Positions 32,706-42,007 of a stretch of 64,000 nucleotides of DNA are shown in pieces (position 1 is the first letter of the stretch; every line of letters starts with the position of its first letter). Position numbers and translations under genes: made by a program. Location of the stretch: assembly GCF_005863245.1 (NCBI RefSeq), contig NZ_VBUT01000004.1, forward strand, positions 1 through 64,000, given 5' to 3'. This DNA comes from Nocardia cyriacigeorgica. Its GTDB lineage: Bacteria; Actinomycetota; Actinomycetes; Mycobacteriales; Mycobacteriaceae. A model generated the notes under the pieces. That model saw nothing but the letters and a program-made list of their open reading frames with translations, made no database searches and was not told the DNA's origin.

Positions 32706-34964
32706 CTACCCCGCGTCCCGTGGCAGCCCGAGGATCCGTTCACCGGCCAGGGTGAGCAGGATCTGCTCGGTGCCACCCGCGATCGAGAGGCAGCGGGTGA
32801 GCAGGAACTCCTTCGTCGCCTCGTTCTCCAGCGCACCCGCCGGGCCCGTCACCTCGACCGCGAATTCGGCGACCTCCTGCCGATGCCGCACACCGACGAG
32901 CTTGCGCACGCTGCTCTGCGGGCCCGCGTCGGCGCCGGCCAGGATCCGGGCAGCGCCGCGCTGTTCGAGCAGTAGACCTGCGGTCGCGTCGGCGATGAAC
33001 CGGCCGAGGCGGTCGCTGATCAGCTCGGCGCCAGGTCCGGTCGCGGGCAGTTTGTCGACCAGTTCCTCCAGCACCTGACCGATGCCCTTGCCGCCCATGG
33101 CGATCCGCTCGGCGGACAGGGTGGAGCGGGAGATCTTCCAGCCGTTGCCGAGCTCGCCGACCACGCAGTCGTCGGGCACGAAGACGTCATCGAGGAAGAC
33201 CTCGCTGAAGCGCGCCTCACCGGTGATCTGCACCAGCGGACGGATCTCGATACCCGCACTGCGCATATCGACCAGGAAGTAGCTGATGCCCTTGTGCTTC
33301 GGCGCCTCCGGATCGGTGCGGGCCAGGCAGATACCCCAGTTCGCGGCGTCGGCGAGCGAGGTCCACACCTTCTGCCCGCGCAGCATCCAGCCGCCGTCGA
33401 CCTTGGTGGCGGTGGTGCGCAGCGCGGCCAGATCGGAACCGGCGCCCGGCTCGCTGAACAGCTGGCACCAGATGACCTCTTCGTGCAGCGTCGGCCAGAC
33501 GAACCGTTCGATCTGCTCCGGGGTGCCGTGTTGCAGCAGGGTCGGCACCGCCCAGCCGCCGATGGCCAGGTCCGGCACCTCGAGCCCGGCGCGGGCGAGT
33601 TCCTCGGAGATCAGCAGCCCCGTCATCGGGTCGGCGCCGCGGCCGTACGGCTTGGGCCAATGCGGCATGACCAGACCCGCCTCGACCATGGCCTTGCGCT
33701 GTCGATCGACGGGCAGTGCGGCGATCTTGGCGACCTCGGCGGCCAATCCGGTTGCGGCCTCGCCGATCTCGAGCGACACCGCGGCGGCATTGCCGACCGC
33801 GGCCGCCACACCCACCGCGGCGCCGACACCTTCACCGGACGATCCGGTGTCGGTGGCGGCATCGGCGAGGATCCGGTCGGCGCCGGTGGTGCGGCGCGCA
33901 CCCGCCCTGGTCAGTTCGGTCACGCGGGCGCGCCAGTAGCCGCCACCGCCGAGCAGCTGCCGCAGCGCGACCGCGCGGCGCAGGTAGAAGTGCGCGTCGT
34001 GCTCCCAGGTGAAGCCGATGCCACCGAGGACCTGGATGCAGTCCTTGGCGGTGTCGACCGCGGCGTCGAGGGCGATGGCGGCGGCGATGGCGGTCGCGAT
34101 CGGGAGTTCGGCGCCGGCCCCGGCGCGGGCGTCGTCGGCCGCCGCGGCCGCGTCGGCGGCGACCGCGCGGATCAGTTCGGTGCGGCACAGCATCCACGCG
34201 CAGATGTGCTTGACGGCCTGGAAACTGCCGATCGGCTTGCCGAACTGCTCACGCACCTTGGCGTATTCGACCGCGGTCTCCAGGCACCAGCCGGCCACAC
34301 CGGCCAGCTCGGCGGTGGCGAGGACCACCAGCAGATCTTCGACGGCGAAGGATGGAGCGAAGACGTCCTCGGCGGGCACCGGCACGTCGGCGCAGCGCAC
34401 CCGGGCGAGCGGAGTGCTGGGGTCGAGAGGTTCCAGCGGTTCGATGGTCAGGCCGGGGGCGTCAGCGGGAATCAGACACCAGCGCGAACCGTCGGCAACC
34501 CGCACCGCCAGCAGCACCGACGTGCCCGGCGCGGCGCCGAGCACCGTCTCCCAGACGCCGTTGAGCACCAGCTCACCGGCTTCGCCCTGCCGCGGGTGAT
34601 CCACAGCCGATAAGCTGCTCGCCGACACGACAACGGTGTCGAGCGCGACTGCGCACGGCTGCTGTTCGTCCAGTCGTCCGCCGGTCACCACACCGGCCAA
34701 GGCGGTGGTGAGCACCGGCCCGCCCACCAGATCGTGCGCGGCCTGCTCCACCAGCACGGCGAGATCGGTGATCGATCCACCCGCGCCGCCCGCCTGCTCG
34801 TCGACCGCGACCTGGAAGATCCCGAGGTCGGTCAGCTGATCCCAGTACGTGCACCAGAAGCCGGTCGTATCGTCCCGCATTGTTGCAATCGGACGTACCG
34901 CTGCAGCCCATCCGCTCATCGACTCCTGAACGGCTTTATGCTCGTCAGTGGTGGCGATGGTCAC
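32706..34964 (-). CDS. fadE34: FadE34/ChsE3, fused double acyl-CoA dehydrogenase
   Basis: 752 residues made of two acyl-CoA dehydrogenase units. The N-terminal unit (about 1–360) has EYAKVREQFGKPIGSFQAVKH and CIQVLGGIGFTWEHDAHFYL. The C-terminal unit (about 400–752) has LFSEPGAGSDLAALRTTATK, RFSEVFLDDVFVPDDCVVGE and LSIAGGTEQILLTLAGERIL. FadE34 of M. tuberculosis (Rv3573c) acts on the C5 steroid side chain. A GTG start lies 35 bases from the KstR palindrome, divergent from kstR as in M. tuberculosis. Here it heads the same-strand cluster containing the igr genes. Confidence 0.92.
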   Translation of the reverse strand: MTIATTDEHKAVQESMSGWAAAVRPIATMRDDTTGFWCTYWDQLTDLGIFQVAVDEQAGGAGGSITDLAVLVEQAAHDLVGGPVLTTALAGVVTGGRLDEQQPCAVALDTVVVSASSLSAVDHPRQGEAGELVLNGVWETVLGAAPGTSVLLAVRVADGSRWCLIPADAPGLTIEPLEPLDPSTPLARVRCADVPVPAEDVFAPSFAVEDLLVVLATAELAGVAGWCLETAVEYAKVREQFGKPIGSFQAVKHICAWMLCRTELIRAVAADAAAAADDARAGAGAELPIATAIAAAIALDAAVDTAKDCIQVLGGIGFTWEHDAHFYLRRAVALRQLLGGGGYWRARVTELTRAGARRTTGADRILADAATDTGSSGEGVGAAVGVAAAVGNAAAVSLEIGEAATGLAAEVAKIAALPVDRQRKAMVEAGLVMPHWPKPYGRGADPMTGLLISEELARAGLEVPDLAIGGWAVPTLLQHGTPEQIERFVWPTLHEEVIWCQLFSEPGAGSDLAALRTTATKVDGGWMLRGQKVWTSLADAANWGICLARTDPEAPKHKGISYFLVDMRSAGIEIRPLVQITGEARFSEVFLDDVFVPDDCVVGELGNGWKISRSTLSAERIAMGGKGIGQVLEELVDKLPATGPGAELISDRLGRFIADATAGLLLEQRGAARILAGADAGPQSSVRKLVGVRHRQEVAEFAVEVTGPAGALENEATKEFLLTRCLSIAGGTEQILLTLAGERILGLPRDAG

Positions 34965-34999
34965 AGTACATACCGCCTTTCCGGCGTGACTCCCACACC

Positions 35000-35013
35000 T
35001 AGAACATGTTCTA
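35000..35013. promoter_or_regulatory. KstR operator
   Basis: TAGAACATGTTCTA is a perfect 14-bp palindrome fitting the KstR consensus (TNNAACNNGTTNNA). It lies between the divergent fadE34 and kstR genes, 35 bases from the fadE34 start. KstR represses until a steroid-CoA ligand binds, so this site should control the whole leftward operon and autoregulate kstR. Confidence 0.93.
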
Positions 35014-35166
35014 ATATCCTGGCCGGGCGGAAGTCAAGCGATGCTTTCGTCCACAGGATCGAACGCGTACGACCCACCGACCGAGCGGGTCCGGCGCGAG
35101 TGACGCCCCGCGAATCCACGCGGGCCTCGCACTCCGCCGCGGCCCGACACGAAAGGACCAGCACCG

Positions 35167-35823
35167 ATGGCCAGCCCCTCCCGTTCGCAGCCGGCCGACT
35201 CGAACGGGGCGCCCGCAGCGGGCACCCGAGCCGCCGTGACCACGCTCAGCGAGGACGAGCTGAGTTCCACCGCGCAGCGCGAACGCCGCAAGCGCATCCT
35301 CGACGCGACGCTGGCCTTGGCCTCCAAAGGCGGATACGACGCGGTACAGATGCGCGCGGTCGCCGAACGCGCCGACGTCGCCGTCGGCACTCTGTACCGC
35401 TACTTCCCGTCCAAAGTGCACCTGCTGGTGTCGGCGCTCTCCCGCGAATTCGAGCAGATCGAGGGCAAACGCAAGCCGCTGGCCGGGCAGACCCCGCGCG
35501 AACGCATGCACCTGCTGCTCACCCAGATCACCCGGATGATGCAGCGCGACCCGCTGCTCACCGAGGCCATGACCCGCGCCTTCATGTTCGCCGACGCCTC
35601 CGCCGCCGCCGAAGTCGACCGCGTGGGCAAGGTGATGGACCGGGTCTTCGCCCGCGCCATGAACGACGGCGAACCCACCGAACGCCAGCTCGCCATCGCC
35701 CGCGTCATCAGCGACGTGTGGCTGTCGAACCTGGTGGCCTGGCTCACCCGCAGGGCCTCGGCGACCGACGTCACCGAACGGCTGGAATTGACCGTCGACC
35801 TGCTGCTGGGCAACAACTCTTAG
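35167..35823 (+). CDS. kstR: KstR, TetR-family repressor of cholesterol catabolism
   Basis: 218 residues. The N-terminal 35 residues are a variable tail. The helix-turn-helix (RILDATLALASKGGYDAVQM then ADVAVGTLYRYFPSKVHLLV) and the ligand domain (LLTEAMTRAFMFADASAAAE; ARVISDVWLSNLVAWLTRRA) are close to M. tuberculosis KstR (Rv3574). Divergence from fadE34 across a perfect KstR site confirms the identity. It represses side-chain and ring degradation genes in the absence of 3-oxo-steroid-CoA inducers. Confidence 0.95.
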   Translation: MASPSRSQPADSNGAPAAGTRAAVTTLSEDELSSTAQRERRKRILDATLALASKGGYDAVQMRAVAERADVAVGTLYRYFPSKVHLLVSALSREFEQIEGKRKPLAGQTPRERMHLLLTQITRMMQRDPLLTEAMTRAFMFADASAAAEVDRVGKVMDRVFARAMNDGEPTERQLAIARVISDVWLSNLVAWLTRRASATDVTERLELTVDLLLGNNS

Positions 35824-35908
35824 GCGGACGGTCGGCGGCGGTCCGACGTACGCCGATACATCGGCGGGTGCGGCTGACATTTCGAGCGGAGCGAGACCGA
35901 GCCCCCGA

Positions 35909-35999
35909 GTTCGCGGCCCGGCTCGCGTCTCCGCTATCGCTGCGCACGCCGGAGGCAAGCAGCGGTAGCGGAGACGCGAGCCACCCAGGGGCCGCGAAC
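35909..35999. terminator. 91-bp cruciform/terminator downstream of kstR
   Basis: Outer arms GTTCGCGGCCC (35909–35919) and GGGCCGCGAAC (35989–35999) match exactly. Inner arms at 35920–35943 and 35959–35982 pair at 23 of 24 positions, with a 15-base apical loop and a six-base bulge on one side. It could terminate kstR transcription and insulate the following gene, or be a mobile palindrome. Confidence 0.75.
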
Positions 36000-36039
36000 C
36001 GCGGCGCCGCAGGCGACGCAAATTAAACACAGTATTGTC

Positions 36040-38658
36040 ATGGCCGCCCCTGAAAAAACTCCTCCGATCCATAAGGTTGGATGCGTGAGCGCACAGGATC
36101 TCCCACTGGAACTTCGTCGTGCCCTGTCGACGGTCGCGCGGGTCCCACGCCTGTTGGTCGCATCGGATTACGACGGGACGATCGCACCCATCGTGTCCGA
36201 TCCGGCCAAGGCGTACCCGCACGGCGAGTCGGTCCGCGCCTTACGCGCGCTGGCCGGCCTGTCCGGCACCACGGCCGCCGTCATCTCCGGCCGGGCGCTG
36301 CGTGATCTCGCGGCGCTGTCGCGGCTGCCCGTCGAGGTGCAGCTGATCGGCAGCCACGGCTCGGAGTTCGATGTCGGCTTCGTGCACGCCATCGACAACG
36401 ACGCCAAGCAGCTGCTGCAAGAACTGACCACCGCGCTGAACCAGATCGCCGCGGAGAATCCGGGCGTGACGGTCGAGACCAAGCCGGCCAGCATCGCGCT
36501 GCATGTGCGCAATGCCGGGCCGGAGATCGGGCGGCGCGCGCTGAATCAGGTCCGTCAGGGCCCGGCCTGCTGGGTCGGGGTGCAGGTCACCGAGGGCAAG
36601 GCCGTCATCGAACTGGCCGTCATCCCGACCGACAAGGGCACCGCGCTCGACACCATCCGACATCAGGAAGGCGCGTCGGCGGCGGTGTTCTTCGGCGACG
36701 ACGTCACCGATGAGAAGGCCTTCCGGATGCTGTCCGGCCCGGACGTCGGCATCAAGGTCGGCGAGGGCGAGAGCCTGGCCAAGTACCGGGTGCCCAATAC
36801 CGAGGCCGTGTCGTGCGCGCTGGCCTTCCTGCTCGAGGAGCGCCGCACCTGGCTCGCCGGTGCCAGCGCGCCGCGCATCGAGCGGCTCAGCATGCTGGCC
36901 AGCCCGCGTTCGGTGGCGCTGCTGACCCCCGACGCCACCGTCACCTGGTTCTGCCATCCCGAACCCGATTCGGCGGCGGTGTTCGCCCATCTGCTCGGCG
37001 GTCCGCAGGCCGGGCATTTCAGCATCGCACCGGAACGTCCGGGACTGCCGCTGTCGCAGCGCTACATCGACGGCACCATGACCGTCGAAACCCGTTGGGC
37101 CAAGCTGCAAGTGGTCGACTATCTGCCGCACGACGTGGCGCCCGACCGGACCGATCTGACCCGGGTGATCACCGGCGATACCCGCGCCGTGGTGACCTTC
37201 GCGCCGCGTCCGGAGTTCGGTCAGGTGCCGGTCACCATCGAGGCCGAACCGAACGGGCTGCGGGTGCGTGGCACCAACGACCCGACGGTGCTGCGCTCCC
37301 CCGGCGTCGAATGGACCATCCAGACCGACGGAGTGCACAGCTCGGCGACGGCCGTCATCGATCCGTCGCAGGGTCCGGTGGTGCTGGAACTGCGCTGCGG
37401 CACACCGGATCTCGCGCCCGCCATGACGCCGGAACCCGAGCGTCGGCGGATCGCGGAGACCTACTGGTCCTCGTGGGCCGCCGGGCTCGATCTGCCGCCG
37501 CTCAAGCCGGACCTGATGAAGCGCTCCGCGCTGACCCTGCGCGGGCTGGTGCACGCGCCGTCCGGCTCGATCCTGGCCGCGGCCACCACCTCGCTGCCCG
37601 AGGACATCGGCGGCGTGCGCAACTGGGACTACCGCTACTGCTGGCTGCGCGATGCGGCACTGACCGCGTCGGCGCTGGTGTCGCTGGGTTCGCTGAGCGA
37701 GGCCGAGGACTTCCTCGGCTGGGTGCACCGGGTGCTGGAGACGCTGCCCGGCCCCGAGCGGCTGCACCCGCTGTACACGCTCTATGGCGAGACCCTGCCG
37801 CCCGAGGCCGTCATCGATCAGCTGCCCGGCTATGCCGGATCGCGGCCGGTGCGCGTCGGCAACGCCGCGAACATGCAGGTCCAGCTGGACGTCTTCGGTC
37901 CGATCGTGGACCTGATCGCCACCCTGGCGCACGCCAGGGAATCCAAGGGCATCGGCGATCCGCGGATGGCGCTGCCGGATCAGGACTGGGAACTGGTGCA
38001 CGCCATGGTCTCGGCGGTGCAGCGGCGCTGGCACGAACCCGACCACGGCATCTGGGAGATCCGCGGCAACCCGCGCCACCACGTGTACTCCAAGGTGATG
38101 GGCTGGCTGACCATCGACCGCGCACTCACCCTCGCGCAGAAGTTCGACCGCCCGATCCACCCGGAGTGGGCCACGCTGCGCGATCAGATCGCCGACGAGG
38201 TCAAGACCAAGGGCTGGAACGAGGAAGTGCAGTCGTTCACCGCCGCCTACGACGGCACCGATCTGGACGCCGCGACCCTGCACATCGGGTTGAGCGGGTT
38301 GATCGATCCGTCCGATCCGCGCTTCGCGGCCACCGTCGTCGCCACCGAGGCGGAACTGCGCAGCGGATCCACCGTGTACCGCTACCACCACGACGACGGC
38401 CTGCCCGGCGGCGAGGGCGGGTTCCACCTGTGCGCGGCGTGGCTGGTGGAGGCGTACCTGCTGATCGGCAAGCGCTCCGATGCCGAGGCACTGTTCGCCC
38501 AGCTGGTGGACGTGGCCGGGCCGACCGGTCTGCTCAGCGAGGAGTACGACCCGGTGGCCGAGCGTTCACTCGGCAACCATCCGCAGGCCTACAGCCACCT
38601 CGGCCTGCTGCGGTGCGCGCAGCTGCTGAGCCAGCCGGTGAACGCGCTGGTGAGCTGA
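36040..38658 (+). CDS. otsB: Fused trehalose-6-phosphate phosphatase and GH15-type glycosidase
   Basis: 872 residues. The N-terminal HAD domain (about 25–265) has DYDGTIAPI (D43/D45), an ISGR motif, GSHGSEF and FFGDDVTDEKAF, the OtsB signature; it removes phosphate from trehalose-6-phosphate. From about 285 a GH15 glucoamylase/trehalase-like unit follows: NWDYRYCWLRDAALTASALV, ADGMA-type catalytic loops replaced by GNAANMQVQLDVFGPIVDLI, and SEEYDP plus QAYSHLGLLRCA near the end. The pair could make and then hydrolyse trehalose, or act on an alpha-glucan. A GTG at 36085 is an alternative start. Confidence 0.88.
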   Translation: MAAPEKTPPIHKVGCVSAQDLPLELRRALSTVARVPRLLVASDYDGTIAPIVSDPAKAYPHGESVRALRALAGLSGTTAAVISGRALRDLAALSRLPVEVQLIGSHGSEFDVGFVHAIDNDAKQLLQELTTALNQIAAENPGVTVETKPASIALHVRNAGPEIGRRALNQVRQGPACWVGVQVTEGKAVIELAVIPTDKGTALDTIRHQEGASAAVFFGDDVTDEKAFRMLSGPDVGIKVGEGESLAKYRVPNTEAVSCALAFLLEERRTWLAGASAPRIERLSMLASPRSVALLTPDATVTWFCHPEPDSAAVFAHLLGGPQAGHFSIAPERPGLPLSQRYIDGTMTVETRWAKLQVVDYLPHDVAPDRTDLTRVITGDTRAVVTFAPRPEFGQVPVTIEAEPNGLRVRGTNDPTVLRSPGVEWTIQTDGVHSSATAVIDPSQGPVVLELRCGTPDLAPAMTPEPERRRIAETYWSSWAAGLDLPPLKPDLMKRSALTLRGLVHAPSGSILAAATTSLPEDIGGVRNWDYRYCWLRDAALTASALVSLGSLSEAEDFLGWVHRVLETLPGPERLHPLYTLYGETLPPEAVIDQLPGYAGSRPVRVGNAANMQVQLDVFGPIVDLIATLAHARESKGIGDPRMALPDQDWELVHAMVSAVQRRWHEPDHGIWEIRGNPRHHVYSKVMGWLTIDRALTLAQKFDRPIHPEWATLRDQIADEVKTKGWNEEVQSFTAAYDGTDLDAATLHIGLSGLIDPSDPRFAATVVATEAELRSGSTVYRYHHDDGLPGGEGGFHLCAAWLVEAYLLIGKRSDAEALFAQLVDVAGPTGLLSEEYDPVAERSLGNHPQAYSHLGLLRCAQLLSQPVNALVS

Positions 38659-38668
38659 TCGCGATCCG

Positions 38669-38714
38669 CGGCCCACGTCGCGGCCGGCCGCCCGCCGGTC
38701 GCCGACGTGGGCCG
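38669..38714 (+). terminator. Terminator after the otsB–GH15 gene
   Basis: CGGCCCACGTCG (38669–38680) and CGACGTGGGCCG (38703–38714) form a perfect 12-bp stem 10 bases after the stop codon; the loop is itself GC-palindromic. Confidence 0.75.
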
Positions 38715-38781
38715 TCGCGCGTCCGGGGAACACAGATCACACGGATTCGGTTCGTATCCGCAGATACGCCCTGATAAAGTA

Positions 38782-38803
38782 AAACGGAAACGATTTCCAT
38801 TAA
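38782..38803 (+). promoter_or_regulatory. Zur-type zinc box
   Basis: AT-rich imperfect palindrome centred on GGAAACGATTTCC, 18 bases before the GTG of the zinc-binding lipoprotein gene. It resembles the actinobacterial Zur consensus (TGAAAAtcATTTTCA type). Binding would repress zinc import when zinc is plentiful. Confidence 0.7.
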
Positions 38804-38820
38804 GCTTTCCGGGAGCCCGC

Positions 38821-39714
38821 GTGAAAACCAGATCCGCCACCACCTTCGCAACCGTCGCGGTGGGTCTGGCGACCGCGCTGAGCCTCACCGGCTGCGGCAC
38901 CGGCTCCGGCGACGACTCGGGTAAGCCGTCCGTCGTGGCCTCGACCAACGTCTGGGGCAATATCGCGGCTACCGTCGCCGGGCCCGACGCCAATGTGGAG
39001 TCGATCATCACCGACCCGGCCGCCGACCCCCATTCGCATGAGACCTCGGCCATCGAATCGGCCACGATCACCGACGCCGACCTGGTCGTCTACAACGGCG
39101 GCGGCTACGACGAATTCATCGAGAAGGCCATCGAGGGCACCGGCAAGCGCGCCGTCGACGCCTTCGCCTCGCGCGCCGACGACATCCGCGACGACGAGAA
39201 CGAGCACGTCTGGTACGACATCGACACCGTCGCGGTGGTCGCCGACCGGATCGCTGCGGCCCTCGGCGAGATAGACCCCGACCACGCCGCCGGATACACC
39301 GACCGCGCCACCGCGTTCAAGGACAGCCTCAACGGCGTGCGCTCCTACACCACTCCCGCGCGCACCTCGGACCCCGGCGCCCCGATCATGCAGACCGAAC
39401 CGCTCGCGCACTACCTGCTGCTCGACGCGGGCGCCAAGGATATGACCCCGCACGAGTACCAGGAAGCGATCGAACAGGAAACCGATCCCGCGCCCGCCGC
39501 CGTCGCCGCCACCCGCGACCTGATCACCGGCAAGCAGGTGCGCGCCATGGTCTACAACGTGCAGACCGAGGACAACACCAGCAAGGAACTGCGCGCCCAG
39601 GCCGAAGCGGCCGGGATCCCCGTGGTGGAGGTGACCGAAACGCTGCCCGCCGGGGTCGACTACGTCACCTGGCAGACCGACAACGCCCGCGCCCTCGCCG
39701 CGGCACTGGACTGA
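38821..39714 (+). CDS. znuA: ZnuA-like zinc/manganese-binding lipoprotein
   Basis: 297 residues from GTG with GGGAG five bases upstream. It is a lipoprotein (lipobox LSLTGC at about residue 21) of the cluster A-I/ZnuA solute-binding fold: VVASTNVWGNIAATVAGPDA, DPHSHETSAIESATITDADL (metal-ligand His), ENEHVWYDIDTVAVVADRIA (second His) and the C-terminal GVDYVTWQTDNARALAAAL. It delivers Zn2+ (or Mn2+) to the permease encoded downstream. The Zur-like box indicates zinc. Confidence 0.92.
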   Translation: MKTRSATTFATVAVGLATALSLTGCGTGSGDDSGKPSVVASTNVWGNIAATVAGPDANVESIITDPAADPHSHETSAIESATITDADLVVYNGGGYDEFIEKAIEGTGKRAVDAFASRADDIRDDENEHVWYDIDTVAVVADRIAAALGEIDPDHAAGYTDRATAFKDSLNGVRSYTTPARTSDPGAPIMQTEPLAHYLLLDAGAKDMTPHEYQEAIEQETDPAPAAVAATRDLITGKQVRAMVYNVQTEDNTSKELRAQAEAAGIPVVEVTETLPAGVDYVTWQTDNARALAAALD

Positions 39715-39715
39715 T

Positions 39716-40711
39716 ATGCGCGCCGAACGCCGGGTCGATGAGGCCGAGCGGGTGGAGCTGGGCGAGCCGGAGCTGACCGGGTCGTCGGAGGGGGCTGCGG
39801 TGGGCGGTCGGTCCGCGTCCGGCGGAAGCACGAAGCCGGCGGCGCAGGCTGCGCGCACGCCGGCGATCAAACTCTCTTCGGCGGGCTTGGCGTTCGGGGA
39901 GCGGACGCTGTGGCAGGGGCTCGATCTCGAGGTGGCGCCCGGTGAGTTCATCGCGATCCTCGGGCCGAATGGGTCAGGGAAGACCTCGCTGCTGAAGGTT
40001 CTGCTCGGGCAGCTCGGGTTGAGTTCCGGTCGCGCCGAGATCGCCGGTGTGCCCGCACGGGCGGGGCATCCTGATATCGGTTACATCCCGCAGCAGAAGA
40101 CCATCGATGCCGGTGTGCAGTTGCGTGGCACCGATCTGGTCGGGCTCGGAGTCGACGGGCACCGGTGGGGGCTCGGGTGGCGCACGCGACGCGAACGGAA
40201 GCGCAAGGTCGCCGCGGCCGTGGCCGATGTGGGCGCGCAGGCGTTCGCGGACGCGCCGTTGGAGAGCATGTCCGGCGGTGAGCAGCAGCGGCTGCGGGTG
40301 GCCCAAGCCCTGGTCGGCGATCCGCGGGTGCTGCTGTGCGACGAACCGCTGCTGAGCCTGGACCTCGCGAACCAGCGCCTGGTGTCGGAACTGATCGACC
40401 GGCGCCGCCGCACCCACGACACCGCCGTACTGTTCGTGACCCACGAGATCAACCCGATCCTGCCGCTGGTGGATCGGGTGCTGTACCTGGTGGACGGCAA
40501 GTTCCGGATCGGCACCCCGGACGAGGTGATGACCTCCGAGGTGCTCTCGGAGCTGTACCAGACCGAGGTGGATGTGCTGCGGGTGCGCGGGCGGCTGGTC
40601 GTCGTCGGGACCGGCGACACCATGGACGCTCTCGGCGCGGCCGGCGCACACTGCCACGGTGATCCGGGCACTCCGCACCCCGCGCCGCGCGACAGTGAGG
40701 CGCGCGCGTGA
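39716..40711 (+). CDS. znuC: ZnuC-like ABC transporter ATPase
   Basis: 331 residues. An N-terminal 48-residue low-complexity extension precedes the ABC domain, so the real start may be further in. Walker A is ILGPNGSGKTS, the Q-loop is PQQKT, the signature is MSGGEQQRLRVAQAL, Walker B is VLLCDEPLLSLDLA, and the H-loop is VTHEIN. It follows znuA by one base and overlaps the permease start (GTGA). The C-terminus has CHGDPGTPH, a possible metal-sensing tail. Confidence 0.93.
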   Translation: MRAERRVDEAERVELGEPELTGSSEGAAVGGRSASGGSTKPAAQAARTPAIKLSSAGLAFGERTLWQGLDLEVAPGEFIAILGPNGSGKTSLLKVLLGQLGLSSGRAEIAGVPARAGHPDIGYIPQQKTIDAGVQLRGTDLVGLGVDGHRWGLGWRTRRERKRKVAAAVADVGAQAFADAPLESMSGGEQQRLRVAQALVGDPRVLLCDEPLLSLDLANQRLVSELIDRRRRTHDTAVLFVTHEINPILPLVDRVLYLVDGKFRIGTPDEVMTSEVLSELYQTEVDVLRVRGRLVVVGTGDTMDALGAAGAHCHGDPGTPHPAPRDSEARA

Positions 40712-41586
40712 ACGACAAGCTCGCCGACGTGCTGTCGAAGATGTTCGACTTCTCCACCACCGCGAACCTGCTGTCCTACGACTTCGTGCAGCAGGCGGTG
40801 ATCGCCGCCGCGCTGCTCGGACTGCTGGCCGGGGTGATCGGGCCGCTGATCATCAGCAGGCAGATGTCGTTCGCGGTGCACGGCACCAGTGAGCTGTCGC
40901 TGACCGGTGCGGCGGCGGCACTGCTGGCCGGCATCGGCGTCGGGCTCGGCGCCATCGCCGGGTCGGTGGTGGCGGCGGTACTGTTCGGTGTACTGGGAAC
41001 CAAAGCGCGCGAACGCGATTCGGTGATCGCGGTGGTGCTCTCGTTCGGCCTCGGGCTCTCGGTACTGTTCCTGTGGCTCGGACCCGACCGCGCCGGATCG
41101 AAGTTCTCACTGCTCACCGGGCAAGTGGTCAGTGTCGGCAACAGCGGGCTCGGGCTGCTCGCGTTCTGCACCGTCGGTGTGCTCGCGGTGCTGGCCTTCG
41201 TCTACCGGCCGCTGCTGTTCGCCAGCTCCGACCCCGAAGTCGCGGTGGCGCGCGGGGTGCCGGTGCGCGCGCTGTCGATCGTGTTCGCGGTGCTGCTCGG
41301 CATCACCGCGGCCTTCGGCGTCCAGATCGTCGGGGCGCTGCTGGTATTGGCCCTGCTGATCACGCCCGCGGCCGCGGCCGCCCAACTCACGGCGAGCCCG
41401 GCCCGCGCCACCGTACTGACGGTGGTGTTCGCCGAAATCGCGGCCGTCGGCGGCATCCTGCTCTCCCTCGCCCCTGGTGTACCGGTCTCGACCTTCGTCA
41501 CCGGACTGTCGTTCCTGATCTACATCGTCTGCCGCGTGATCGGCACCCGCCGCAGGCAAGCGGAGCGGGTGCGTTCGGCGGTCTGA
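40708..41586 (+). CDS. znuB: ZnuB-like zinc ABC permease
   Basis: 292 residues, eight to nine hydrophobic helices (QQAVIAAALLGLLAGVIGPL onward), ABC-3 family. Conserved segments include SRQMSFAVHGTSELSLTGAA and GALLVLALLITPAAAAAQLT. It is the membrane component for zinc import with the upstream lipoprotein and ATPase. Confidence 0.93.
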   Translation: MNDKLADVLSKMFDFSTTANLLSYDFVQQAVIAAALLGLLAGVIGPLIISRQMSFAVHGTSELSLTGAAAALLAGIGVGLGAIAGSVVAAVLFGVLGTKARERDSVIAVVLSFGLGLSVLFLWLGPDRAGSKFSLLTGQVVSVGNSGLGLLAFCTVGVLAVLAFVYRPLLFASSDPEVAVARGVPVRALSIVFAVLLGITAAFGVQIVGALLVLALLITPAAAAAQLTASPARATVLTVVFAEIAAVGGILLSLAPGVPVSTFVTGLSFLIYIVCRVIGTRRRQAERVRSAV

Positions 41587-42007
41587 GCGGCGCTCGACCG
41601 CCGGGCGCTACGTCCACCAGTCGCGTGGACTGACGCTGAGGGCGGCCGGGCCGCGCGGCGCAGACCCGGTGAAATCGTCGCTCCAGGGCCGCACATCACC
41701 GGCCGGGCCCGGAAAGAGTCGGGCAGCCCACACTGCGATGTCGGAATCGAGCTGGGTACCTGTCACGGACCCGCAAGCCGCGCGGAACGTGGGCTACACC
41801 TGATGGCGTCCGGTCGCGAGGCGCCGCCGGTCGGGTGAATTCGTGGCGCCATGGCGGTACATCGCCCGCCTGGCACGGAAGAAACCCGGGCCGGCCACGC
41901 GGCGAGTTCGGAATCGTGCCGGGTGGCCGTCATGCCCACACTGCGCGGAACCGAGCTACTACCCGATGGCGCGCGAAATGCGGTCGGCCCGGGGTCGGTC
42001 CGGATCG
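41587..42007. other. 421-base intergenic region, nothing clearly coding
   Basis: It lies between znuB and the convergent AfsR-like gene. A small GTCCAC/GTGGAC hairpin lies near 41610–41630. Short reading frames in several frames lack ribosome binding sites and recognisable content. I see no RNA gene. Confidence 0.5.

Noticed and set aside
36241..38427. 728-codon reverse reading frame opposite the trehalose gene
   Set aside because: His/Arg/Gly-rich with no motifs; typical antisense shadow of a high-GC gene.
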